Below, piece by piece: positions 16,656-24,530 of a stretch of 39,509 nt of DNA (position 1 is the stretch's first letter; the number at the start of each line of letters is the position of its first letter). The notes under the pieces were generated by a model. The model was not told the DNA's origin, ran no database searches, and was given only the letters and a program-made list of their open reading frames with translations. The position numbers and the translations under genes are program-made. The stretch comes from Bacteroidia bacterium (GTDB taxonomy: Bacteria > Bacteroidota > Bacteroidia > Bacteroidales > Prolixibacteraceae): contig JAPLDR010000018.1 in the NCBI GenBank assembly GCA_026391655.1, positions 243,516 to 283,024 on the forward strand. The letters are read 5' to 3'.

Positions 16656-16696
16656 TCTTAATAATTTTAATTCTTATCCAGGAAGCAGCATACAAT

Positions 16697-17131
16697 TCAG
16701 TGCTTTCCGGTATGTCCAAATCCACCTTCGCCTCTTGTAGTATCTTCGAGTATTTCAACAGATTCCCAACTAACGGTTTCATGCGTAGCGACAATCATTT
16801 GGGCGATTCTTTCACCGTGTTGAATAACAAATTTTTCAGAAGAAAGATTAATTAGAATTACCATTACTTCACCTCGGTAATCGGCATCAATGGTTCCGGG
16901 AGAATTAAGAACTGTAATTCCTTTTTTTATAGCCAGGCCACTTCGGGGTCTTACCTGTGCTTCGTATCCAACGGGCAATTCAATAAATAATCCTGTTGGA
17001 ATCAGTTTCCTTTCAAAAGATTCCAGAATAACATCATCCTTAAGGTTTGCCCGCAAATCCATTCCTGCTGCATGTTCCGTACTATACTCCGGTAACTCAT
17101 TCGACGATTTATTGACGATCTTTATTTTCAT
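16697..17131 (-). CDS. dut: dUTP diphosphatase
   Basis: 144 residues from the Met at 17131; an in-frame Met at 17146 adds five residues. It hydrolyses dUTP to dUMP and pyrophosphate, limiting uracil in DNA and feeding dTMP synthesis. All five trimeric dUTPase motifs are visible: [26 protein letters not shown] (with the catalytic Asp), GERIAQMIV and the C-terminal [11 protein letters not shown]-loop-like arm. It lies between the flippase gene (46 bp upstream) and the TPR lipoprotein gene (41 bp downstream), the same strand and probably the same transcript. Confidence 0.96.
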   Translation of the reverse strand: MKIKIVNKSSNELPEYSTEHAAGMDLRANLKDDVILESFERKLIPTGLFIELPVGYEAQVRPRSGLAIKKGITVLNSPGTIDADYRGEVMVILINLSSEKFVIQHGERIAQMIVATHETVSWESVEILEDTTRGEGGFGHTGKH

Positions 17132-17192
17132 TCTTAATTTTTTCAATTCGCTAAGATAGTAAACAATTCCAATCTCCGTTCTATTGTCATTC

Positions 17193-18683
17193 TCACTTCC
17201 TTTGTAGGCTAAATAATCTTTTCAGATCAGCGTTCTCTTTTACCCAGATAAACAGGAAGAAAATCATAAGCAAACTCGTATTGAAACTAATTCGAACAAT
17301 TTTATCAGTAAAAACAACATTAATTTCAATCAGATAAAGAGCCATGGCAACCAAAAAATATGTTCCGATTCTTTTGAGATCGTATTTCACGGGAAAATAT
17401 TTCTGTCCGACGATATATGAAATAACTGTCATAACAAATGAAGCAGCAAAAAATGCGTATCCACAAGCCATATAACCCAATACAGGAATAAATAGTACAT
17501 TTAAAACGATCGTAATAATTGCACCTATAATTGCAAAACGGGCACCAAAATGGGTTTTATCGGTCAGTTTATACCATAATGATTGCGTATAAAAGATTCC
17601 AAGAAATAAATTTCCCATCAACAACCATGGAACAACTTTTATCCCTTCGTGATAACCCGATTTTGAAGATCCAATAAAGAATTTAAGAATATCCATATAG
17701 AACATTACACCCAAAAATATTAATAGACCGAGGATCACAAAGTATTTCATAATCACGGCATAGATCTTTTTAGAGTCTTCATTTTTGTAATGCGAAAATA
17801 AGAAGGGTTCAAATGAAAAACGAAATGCCTGAATAAACAGCATCATCAAAATTGCCAATTTACTATTTGCAGAATAAACGCCCAACTCAAAAATTGGATT
17901 ATCTGAACCAACAATAAGTTTTGGCAACAAAATCTTATCAATTTGCAAATTAACCATTCCTGCAACACCAATTACTAAAATTGGCCATCCATAGATTAAC
18001 ATCTGACGGAGAAGTTTTCCATCAAAATTTGATTTTTTGATTTTAAGATCGAAAATAAAGAAAAGCAGGGTAATAGCAGAAGCCACCAAATAAGATAAAA
18101 ATGCATAACCGATACCAATCCTGGGATTGTAAATGTACTGAATGAATGAATCAGGATTTGATTGTAATATTTTAGGACACAAATAGATCCAGAATACATT
18201 AAGGAAAATACTTAATGTAATATTAACCAATTTTAAAAAAGCAAATTTCAAAGGTCTCGACTTCAATCGCAATTTGGCGAAAGGAATAGCACATAGTGTA
18301 TCGAGTGCTACTGTAATTCCCATCCATATAATATAATTTTGATGCCCTTCGTAACTAATCCAGTTGGCAATATTCCGGGAAAAACCTAAGACCAAAATGA
18401 CAAACGCAACTGAGGTAATACCTAATGAAACCATCGAAGTTGTAAAAACCTTGTCTGGATTTTCACTTCGTCCGGCAAATCTAAAATAAGAAGTCTCCAT
18501 ACCATAAGTGAGGACAACCTGCAAAAAGGCAACGTATGCAAGAATATTACTAAGAATACCAAACTCATCAGGCAAAAACGTCCATGCGTAAAGAGGCGTT
18601 AGAAAATAATTCAAAAACCTTCCAACAATGCTCGACACACCATAAATTACAGTTTCTCCGGCAAGTTTTTTTAACGCACTCAA
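17193..18683 (-). CDS. Polysaccharide flippase (Wzx/MATE-like, MVF superfamily)
   Basis: 496 residues with about 12-14 hydrophobic helices and few charged residues. The N-terminus [26 protein letters not shown] is typical of oligosaccharide flippases of the MOP exporter superfamily. It would move undecaprenyl-linked glycans across the inner membrane. No glycosyltransferases are nearby and its partner is the conserved dut-TPR-DUF4292-EnvC set, so it may be a housekeeping flippase rather than part of a capsule locus. It is first in this operon, with a full -7 box 29 bases from its ATG. Confidence 0.88.
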   Translation of the reverse strand: MSALKKLAGETVIYGVSSIVGRFLNYFLTPLYAWTFLPDEFGILSNILAYVAFLQVVLTYGMETSYFRFAGRSENPDKVFTTSMVSLGITSVAFVILVLGFSRNIANWISYEGHQNYIIWMGITVALDTLCAIPFAKLRLKSRPLKFAFLKLVNITLSIFLNVFWIYLCPKILQSNPDSFIQYIYNPRIGIGYAFLSYLVASAITLLFFIFDLKIKKSNFDGKLLRQMLIYGWPILVIGVAGMVNLQIDKILLPKLIVGSDNPIFELGVYSANSKLAILMMLFIQAFRFSFEPFLFSHYKNEDSKKIYAVIMKYFVILGLLIFLGVMFYMDILKFFIGSSKSGYHEGIKVVPWLLMGNLFLGIFYTQSLWYKLTDKTHFGARFAIIGAIITIVLNVLFIPVLGYMACGYAFFAASFVMTVISYIVGQKYFPVKYDLKRIGTYFLVAMALYLIEINVVFTDKIVRISFNTSLLMIFFLFIWVKENADLKRLFSLQRK

Positions 18684-18711
18684 AATATTCTTTTTATTAA
18701 AGTCTAAAATG

Positions 18712-18719
18712 CAAAGATA
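18712..18719 (-). promoter_or_regulatory. -7 box of flippase-dut-TPR-DUF4292-EnvC operon
   Basis: The minus strand reads TATCTTTG, a full TAnnTTTG match, 29 bases from the ATG at 18683. Confidence 0.65.
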
Positions 18720-18770
18720 ATGCTTTAGATTGTTCAGGTCATATTAAAAATACAATCGAATGACAGATAA

Positions 18771-18786
18771 CGTTCCACGTGAAGCA
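18771..18786. other. Degenerate parS-like site
   Basis: CGTTCCACGTGAAGCA keeps the core GTTCCACGTG of the ParB-binding parS palindrome, and matches the perfect copy at 26398-26413 at 13 of 16 positions. It is intergenic, between the divergent flippase and glutaminyl cyclase genes. ParB binding here is inferred. Confidence 0.5.
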
Positions 18787-18885
18787 TTGTTAATAAAACC
18801 ATCCCAAATTGTTAATATCAGCTGTTTTTTTTATATTTTCCAACTTTGAAATTTTGGCCGGTATTTGCTCACATTTTAACTGATT

Positions 18886-19968
18886 ATGAGAACGATAACT
18901 ATTTTTGTTTTTGTTGTTTTTTTAACATCCTTTGTTTTGGTGAATTGTGCACAGTCTTCAAAGCATACGAGAAAACCGGTAACTTCCATTCAAATAACGC
19001 CTAAAAATAAAAAATTTACCATAGGAGACAAATTAACAGTTAATTTACAAATTAAAATCAAAGATGGCTCACTCAGTAAAATTGAACTTTTTCTTGATGG
19101 AAAGTCAGTACTTACAAGTGATAAAATTGAGAGTTTTTTTGAAATTGAAACAAGTAATTCGGCAGTAGGCACCCATTATTTGAAAACAATTGCCACCACA
19201 AATGATGGTACAACCGGAGAAAATTATTCCGACTTTCTTCTTCTTTCTAATATAATTCCCCAAAAATTTACTTATAAAGTTATTAAAACTTATCCACATA
19301 ATATTGAACACTTTACAGAAGGATTTGAAATCCGTAACGGATATCTTTACGAAAGTACAGGCCAGGAAGGAACATCTTCAATATACAAGATTGATCTTTC
19401 GAGTTGGAAACCTATTAAAGAGTATAAACTTGATGACAAATATTTTGGTGAAGGAATGACCATTTTGAACGGAAAATTATACCAACTCACCTATAAAACT
19501 CAAATTGGATTCGTACGGGATTTGAATACTTTTGAATTGAAAAAAACCTGGAATTATAAAAATATTCAGGGATGGGGAATGACTAATGATGGTAAGTCTT
19601 TAATTATGAGTGATGGTACTGGGTTTCTTACATATCTTGATTCTGAAACTTTAAAAGAGATCAAGCGAATTCAGGTTTGTAATAATAAAGGTGTAGTCGA
19701 AAATTTAAACGAACTTGAATATATTAACGGCGAAATTTGGGCAAATATATGGACGACAGATATCATTGTAAAAATAGATCCAAAAACAGGTAAAATTGTG
19801 GCAGAAATCGATTTAAAAGGACTTTTAGCTTCTAATCTTTCAAATCAGAAAACAACCGTGGATGTATTAAACGGAATTGCCTTTGATAATGACAAAAACA
19901 AAATTTATGTGACTGGTAAACTTTGGCCTAAAATATTTGAAATAGAATTAGTTAAAAGCTTAAAATAG
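18886..19968 (+). CDS. Glutaminyl-peptide cyclotransferase (beta-propeller type), lipoprotein
   Basis: 360 residues with a lipoprotein signal (FVFVVFLTSFVLVNC). Residues about 30-115 form an Ig-like region (TSIQITPKNKKFTIGD; IELFLDGKSVL). Residues about 125-360 are the plant/bacterial-type glutamine cyclotransferase propeller: HFTEGFEIRNGYLYESTG, YFGEGMTILNGKLYQLTY, ELEYINGEIWANIWTTD and LNGIAFDNDKNKIYVTG. The enzyme turns N-terminal glutamine of peptides into pyroglutamate; here it would act in the periplasm or on the surface. Its stop is only 2 bases from the converging ruvB stop. Confidence 0.9.
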   Translation: MRTITIFVFVVFLTSFVLVNCAQSSKHTRKPVTSIQITPKNKKFTIGDKLTVNLQIKIKDGSLSKIELFLDGKSVLTSDKIESFFEIETSNSAVGTHYLKTIATTNDGTTGENYSDFLLLSNIIPQKFTYKVIKTYPHNIEHFTEGFEIRNGYLYESTGQEGTSSIYKIDLSSWKPIKEYKLDDKYFGEGMTILNGKLYQLTYKTQIGFVRDLNTFELKKTWNYKNIQGWGMTNDGKSLIMSDGTGFLTYLDSETLKEIKRIQVCNNKGVVENLNELEYINGEIWANIWTTDIIVKIDPKTGKIVAEIDLKGLLASNLSNQKTTVDVLNGIAFDNDKNKIYVTGKLWPKIFEIELVKSLK

Positions 19969-19970
19969 TT

Positions 19971-20996
19971 TTAAAAAAGTGTTTGTGTACTATCTTTATG
20001 CCAATTTCTGCCCAAATGATTAAAAGCTAATTCAGTTGCTTCTCGTCCCCTTGGTGTACGTTTTAAAAAACCTTCTTTAATTAAGAATGGTTCATAAACT
20101 TCTTCAATTGTTCCGGCATCTTCACTTACAGCTGTTGCAATAGTTGTTAATCCAATTGGTCCGCCTTTAAATTTATCTATAATTGTGCTTAAAATTCTGT
20201 TATCCATTTCATCAAGACCATATTTATCTATATTTAAAGACTCTAGCGCATAACGTGTTATTTCAAGATCAATAACTCCATTTCCTTTTACCATTGCAAA
20301 ATCACGAACTCTTCGTAATAAGGCATTCACTATTCGCGGTGTACCCCTGCTTCTTCGGGCAATTTCAACAGCTGCATCCTGATAAATTTTTATATCAAGA
20401 ATTTTTGCCGATCGTTTCACAATATCTGTTAAAACTTCAACATCATAGTATTCTAAATGACAGTTTATACCAAACCTGGCTCTCAAAGGAGCAGTAAGTA
20501 AACCACTTCTTGTAGTTGCGCCAATAAGTGTGAAATGATTTAGTTCGAGTTGTATTGATCTTGCACTAGGACCCTTATCAATCATTATATCAATACGATA
20601 ATCCTCCATTGCCGAATATAGGTATTCTTCCACAACTGCACTTAATCTGTGAATTTCATCAATGAACAGCACATCATTATTTTCCAGATTTGTAAGCACG
20701 CCTGCCAAATCGCCTGGTTTATCTAATACAGGCCCGGAAGTAAGCTTAAGATTTACTCCCAATTCATTAGCTATTATATTAGATAAGGTGGTTTTTCCTA
20801 ATCCAGGTGGGCCGTGTAATAACACGTGATCAAGCGATTCACCTCTCATTACTGCAGCTTTAACAAAAATTTTCAGATTGTCTACTATTTTGTTTTGTCC
20901 ACTAAAATCACAGAATCTCAGCGGTCTCAGCTTACTATCAAGCTCATTATCTATATTATCAGTGCTATTCCCTCGCAAATCGATAAAATCATCCAT
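19971..20996 (-). CDS. ruvB: Holliday junction branch-migration ATPase RuvB
   Basis: 341 residues, standard length. RuvB hexamers drive branch migration of Holliday junctions with RuvA. Walker [13 protein letters not shown] (about 62-73), Walker [10 protein letters not shown], sensor 1 [10 protein letters not shown], arginine finger RARFG, and the C-terminal winged-helix end [15 protein letters not shown]. The N-terminus carries an acidic 15-residue extension before [12 protein letters not shown]. ruvA and ruvC are not adjacent. A -7 box with a -33 TTG lies upstream. Confidence 0.97.
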   Translation of the reverse strand: MDDFIDLRGNSTDNIDNELDSKLRPLRFCDFSGQNKIVDNLKIFVKAAVMRGESLDHVLLHGPPGLGKTTLSNIIANELGVNLKLTSGPVLDKPGDLAGVLTNLENNDVLFIDEIHRLSAVVEEYLYSAMEDYRIDIMIDKGPSARSIQLELNHFTLIGATTRSGLLTAPLRARFGINCHLEYYDVEVLTDIVKRSAKILDIKIYQDAAVEIARRSRGTPRIVNALLRRVRDFAMVKGNGVIDLEITRYALESLNIDKYGLDEMDNRILSTIIDKFKGGPIGLTTIATAVSEDAGTIEEVYEPFLIKEGFLKRTPRGREATELAFNHLGRNWHKDSTQTLF

Positions 20997-21017
20997 ACAT
21001 TAAGAGGCTTAAAAAAG

Positions 21018-21047
21018 CAAAAGTACTCTTTGAAAACGTGAAATCAA
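21018..21047 (-). promoter_or_regulatory. ruvB promoter
   Basis: On the minus strand a TTG at 21047-21045 is followed, 19 bases later, by TACTTTTG (21025-21018). Both parts and the spacing match the Bacteroidota -33/-7 layout; the ATG is 22 bases below. Confidence 0.65.
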
Positions 21048-21055
21048 TAATTCTT

Positions 21056-21454
21056 TTAAGGCAAGAAACTCAAAATTTCACGAAATTTATTGATATCAAA
21101 AGGTTTTTCGAGAAGATCTTCCATACCTCCACGAACACATTTTTCACGATCGTTATTGATTGTATTAGCCGTAAAAGCAATGATTGGAATATGTCCTAAG
21201 TTTGCATCCTGACTTTCAATATTACGTATTTCAATTGTTGCTTCAAATCCGTCCATAACCGGCATCATCAGATCCATCAAAATCAAATCAAATTTATTAT
21301 TTTTAAACATTTGGACTCCTTCTAAACCATTTACAGCTACCTCCACATTGTAGTTATATCGGGTTAAACTAATTTTCATTAGTCTTTGGTTAAGTTCATT
21401 ATCCTCTACATAAAGAATTGATAATTTGTCATCAAAATTCATTTGCTTATTCAT
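21056..21454 (-). CDS. Stand-alone response-regulator receiver domain
   Basis: 132 residues, a single CheY-like receiver with no output domain. The acid pocket is E17/D18, the phosphoacceptor D61 lies in DLILMDLMMPVMDG, and the switch residues are in IIAFTANT and LLEKPFDI. The sequence style (ILYVEDNELNQRL, EKCVRGGMEDLLEKPF) is that of receivers from hybrid kinase/phosphorelay systems. No kinase or Hpt partner is adjacent. A second Met at 21442 is a possible start. It is the last leftward gene before the AT-rich divergence region. Confidence 0.88.
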   Translation of the reverse strand: MNKQMNFDDKLSILYVEDNELNQRLMKISLTRYNYNVEVAVNGLEGVQMFKNNKFDLILMDLMMPVMDGFEATIEIRNIESQDANLGHIPIIAFTANTINNDREKCVRGGMEDLLEKPFDINKFREILSFLP

Positions 21455-22017
21455 TATTTAAGTTCAACAAATTTAAACAAATTTAACCCGAAGATTTCAA
21501 TGCAATCGAATAAAATGAATTCAAATTTCAACAGTGCCAGTATTATTAAATATTAGTTTATAAATTTAAAGAGATGTTTATTTTAATACTCGGTTCATAA
21601 GGTTCAAAAGTTTTATATTTTTTTCTTGTTTTTTTAATGAAATGAAGTTATTAGATACTTTTATGGGGTATATGAACATTAAAAGTAACTTATATATAAT
21701 ATTTTAGACTGCTATCAACGATTAGTTGATATTGATGTAAAATTAAAAAATTATATATTTTTTTCTTTTTATGATGTGTATTATCTATTCATTTTTGATG
21801 ATTATTTAATTTGAAATATTTATTGGTTTTTGAAAAATATTTGTATACAGGTTTAATGTTTGATGATTTATAATTTTTATTGAAAAATAAGTAACCATTT
21901 TTAACAGAAAATTAACATGTGTTGTGAACAAAAAGGATGGGTATTAAAAGCATACTCACAATTATTAAATAAGAAAACTATTTAGTATTTTTAAAAAGTT
22001 GTTTTTAAAAATATACA
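21455..22017. other. 563-bp AT-rich divergent region, candidate replication origin
   Basis: No ORF of note lies between the leftward receiver gene and the rightward rpiB gene. The region is extremely AT-rich with long T runs (near 21610-21640, 21760-21770). It has an 8-bp inverted repeat TACTTTTA/TAAAAGTA (21656-21663 and 21680-21687), a 7-bp hairpin TATCAAC-GATTA-GTTGATA (21713-21731), and two related TTTGATGATT stretches (near 21795 and 21857). Gene direction and G/C bias change sign here, and parS sites lie on both sides. Convincing DnaA-box clusters are not visible, so the origin call is inference. Confidence 0.4.
21468..21485 (-). promoter_or_regulatory. Tandem -7 boxes of the receiver gene
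   Basis: The minus strand carries TAAATTTG twice, 10 bases apart (21485-21478 and 21475-21468); both fit TAnnTTTG. Confidence 0.5.
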
Positions 22018-22455
22018 ATGAAAATTATTGGCTTAGCTTCAGATCACGCGGGATATGATTTGAAATGTTACATAAAAAAATATTTGGAGAAAATTGGTTT
22101 CATTATTAAGGACTATGGATGTGATTCTTCAGTAGGTTGTGATTATCCTGATTATGCTCATTATATAGGTTATGCAATTGATAATAAAGAGATTGAAAGG
22201 GGATTTGTTTTTTGTGGAAGCGGAAATGGAATAAATATGACTGTTAATAAACATCAGGGAGTAAGGTCTGCTTTATGCTGGAATACAGAAATTGCCGAGT
22301 TGGCTAGAAATCATAATGATGCTAACGTTTGTTCTTTACCTGCCAGATTTATTACAGAATCAGAGGCAAAAGAAATTGTTGGTGTATTTTTGAATGAAGA
22401 TTTCGATGGTGGTAGGCATTTAAACAGGGTTTTAAAAATTCCATTACCAAAATAG
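22018..22455 (+). CDS. rpiB: Ribose 5-phosphate isomerase B
   Basis: 145 residues. It interconverts ribose 5-phosphate and ribulose 5-phosphate in the pentose phosphate pathway. N-terminal SDHAGYDLK, the substrate aspartates in GCDYPDYAHYIG, the catalytic C66 in FVFCGSGNGINMTVNKH, and RSALCWNTEIAELARNHNDANV all match the RpiB/LacAB family. It is the first rightward gene after the AT-rich region, with a TATTTTTA -7-like box at 21986-21993. Codon use is very AT-rich, as in the next several genes. Confidence 0.95.
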   Translation: MKIIGLASDHAGYDLKCYIKKYLEKIGFIIKDYGCDSSVGCDYPDYAHYIGYAIDNKEIERGFVFCGSGNGINMTVNKHQGVRSALCWNTEIAELARNHNDANVCSLPARFITESEAKEIVGVFLNEDFDGGRHLNRVLKIPLPK

Positions 22456-22535
22456 GGAAGTATTTCTCATTAAATTTTATGAGCACATAATCAATAAATA
22501 GGTATATTTTGTATTTATTATTTTAATTGATTTTA

Positions 22536-23663
22536 ATGGCAGGTATATATTTTCATATTCCTTTTTGTAAGCAAAAGTGTAGTTATTGTGATTTTTATTC
22601 AAGAAAAGATTCAAATGGTTTAGAAGAACTTGTTAAATTCGAAATTAAGGAATTAGTGAGTAGGAAGGATTACCTTAATAAGGAATTAATCGAAACAATT
22701 TATTTTGGTGGTGGAACGCCTTCATTACTTAGTATTGATAATATTAGTGAACTTTTAAATTGTACAAAGCAGAATTTTGTAATTTCAAATGAATGTGAAA
22801 TTACTTTTGAAGCAAATCCTGATGATTTGGATGAGGAATATTTGAAATGTTTGTATAGTTTAGAAATTAACAGATTAAGTATTGGTATTCAGAGCTTTAA
22901 TGATAGTATTTTAAAATTTTTAGGACGTAGGCACAACAGTAAAAAATTACAATATATTATTGAAACAGCACAAAATATTGGTTTTACAAACATTTCTGTG
23001 GATTTGATTTTTGGAATTCCCGGAATGGAATTGTCGACATATCTAGAATCCTTAAACAGGGTTATAAAGTTAAATGTTCAACATATATCTGCATATTCAT
23101 TAACTATATCGAAAGGAACCTTATTTTATAAAATGCTTAAAAATAATAAGTTAAATGAAATTAATGAAGAAGATTTGATTAATCAGTTTAATAAAACAAT
23201 TGATTTATTGTCTGATAATGGGTTTTTACATTATGAAATTAGTAATTATGCAAAAGAAGGATTTAAGTCTCGTCATAATTGTTCATATTGGGAAAATGTT
23301 AAATATTTAGGTATTGGTCCCTCGGCGCATAGTTATAATCTGGTTTCCAGACAATGGAATATAAGCGATACAAAAAAATATTGTAGTAATATTGATCAGT
23401 TAAAATGTTTTTATGAAGTTGAGTTTTTAACTAATAATGACCATTTTAATGAATATATTATTACTGGTTTAAGAAATTCTAATGGCGTTTCAAAAAAGTA
23501 TATTATTGAAAATTTTGATGAAAAAATTTCTTGTCATTTCATGAAGAAAATCAAAAATCTTTATAATGACAATTTAATTTATTTTAATAGTGATAAAATT
23601 GTGTTAACCAGAAAAGGAATACTTATTTCGGATTATATATTAGGACTGCTTTATTGCGTGTAA
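22536..23663 (+). CDS. hemW: Radical SAM heme chaperone HemW
   Basis: 375 residues from the ATG at 22536 (a TTG at 22527 is in frame). The N-terminus MAGIYFHIPFCKQKCSYCDF has the CxxxCxxC iron-sulfur motif without the extra CxC cysteine of true HemN, as expected for HemW, which inserts heme into respiratory enzymes and does not oxidise coproporphyrinogen. Further signatures: TIYFGGGTPSLLS, EANPDD, RLSIGIQSFND and HYEISNYAKEG. The C-terminal HemN-like domain is shortish. It is followed after 16 bases by the RsbW-like gene. Confidence 0.93.
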   Translation: MAGIYFHIPFCKQKCSYCDFYSRKDSNGLEELVKFEIKELVSRKDYLNKELIETIYFGGGTPSLLSIDNISELLNCTKQNFVISNECEITFEANPDDLDEEYLKCLYSLEINRLSIGIQSFNDSILKFLGRRHNSKKLQYIIETAQNIGFTNISVDLIFGIPGMELSTYLESLNRVIKLNVQHISAYSLTISKGTLFYKMLKNNKLNEINEEDLINQFNKTIDLLSDNGFLHYEISNYAKEGFKSRHNCSYWENVKYLGIGPSAHSYNLVSRQWNISDTKKYCSNIDQLKCFYEVEFLTNNDHFNEYIITGLRNSNGVSKKYIIENFDEKISCHFMKKIKNLYNDNLIYFNSDKIVLTRKGILISDYILGLLYCV

Positions 23664-23679
23664 AATTATTTAAACAATA

Positions 23680-24090
23680 ATGAGTCAAACATTATTTAAG
23701 AAAGAGTTGTTTATTCCTTCAACATTTGAGGGTTTAAATAAATGTCTTGATATCGTAGGTGAAGTTAGAGAACAGTTTGATTTAGATTTTGATACAAGTT
23801 TTGGTTTGCATACCATAATGGTGGAATCTATTGAAAATGCTTTTATACATGGAAATAAGGGTGTAAGAGAATTGGAGGTTAGAGTTTTTATATCGATATG
23901 CGCAAATGAAATTTTGGTAGAAGTAGAAGATACAGGTGATGGATTTGATTTGAATAGTATAGAATCACCTCTTGTTGGATCAAATATTAAAAATGAAGGA
24001 GGAAGGGGTATTTTCTTTATTAAGATGCTTAGTTCAACTTGCTATACTGTCGGACGAGGAAATATTATTAGAATTAAATTAAAAAGATAA
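23680..24090 (+). CDS. RsbW/SpoIIAB-like HATPase (anti-sigma-type kinase)
   Basis: 136 residues forming one GHKL ATPase domain: N box MVESIENAFIHGNKG, G1 VEDTGDGFDL and G2 EGGRGIFFIKMLSS. This is the layout of serine/threonine kinases that bind sigma factors or phosphorylate STAS anti-anti-sigma proteins. No sigma factor, STAS protein or PP2C phosphatase is adjacent. Its stop overlaps the ybeY start by one base (TAATG), so it is translationally coupled to ybeY and may have a housekeeping role linked to that operon. The partner is unknown. Confidence 0.85.
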   Translation: MSQTLFKKELFIPSTFEGLNKCLDIVGEVREQFDLDFDTSFGLHTIMVESIENAFIHGNKGVRELEVRVFISICANEILVEVEDTGDGFDLNSIESPLVGSNIKNEGGRGIFFIKMLSSTCYTVGRGNIIRIKLKR

Positions 24091-24530
24091 TGTCAATATC
24101 ATTTGTTGCGGAAGGAGTTAAAAGACCAAAGCTCAGCTATAGAATAATTTCAAGGTGGTTAAAACAAGTTGTAGTAAAGTTTGGTTATATTTCTGGTGAT
24201 TTGACTTACATTTTTTGTGATGATGAATTTTTAAAGGATATAAATATAAAATATTTAAAACACGATTTTTACACAGATATTGTGACATTTGATTATAGTA
24301 AGGATCTTATTGTCTCTGGTGATATGTTTATTAGTATTAATCGTGTTAAGGAAAACTCGGAAATTTTCAAATGTGATCTTAATGATGAGTTTTTAAGAGT
24401 TATTATTCACGGTCTGTTACATTTGTTGGAATATACTGATAGCGATAATGAGGGAAAAGAGATTATGAGAAAAATTGAAAACGAATACATTTTATTGTAT
24501 AAGGAAATTTGTAATGAATGTATTAAATGA
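24090..24530 (+). CDS. ybeY: rRNA maturation endoribonuclease YbeY
   Basis: 146 residues. YbeY is a metal-dependent RNase acting in 16S rRNA 3'-end maturation and ribosome quality control. The metal motif is IIHGLLHLLEYTD: two histidines are present, and the third ligand position is Asp rather than His, a substitution I believe is common in Bacteroidota YbeY. The preceding strand DIVTFDYSKD and SGDMFISINRVKENS are also typical. It begins one base into the preceding stop and overlaps the mnmG start by 17 bases. Confidence 0.9.
   Translation: MSISFVAEGVKRPKLSYRIISRWLKQVVVKFGYISGDLTYIFCDDEFLKDINIKYLKHDFYTDIVTFDYSKDLIVSGDMFISINRVKENSEIFKCDLNDEFLRVIIHGLLHLLEYTDSDNEGKEIMRKIENEYILLYKEICNECIK

Noticed and set aside
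19290-19298. Perfect DnaA-box sequence TTATCCACA
   Set aside because: It is a single copy inside the glutaminyl cyclase coding region with no cluster around it; likely chance.
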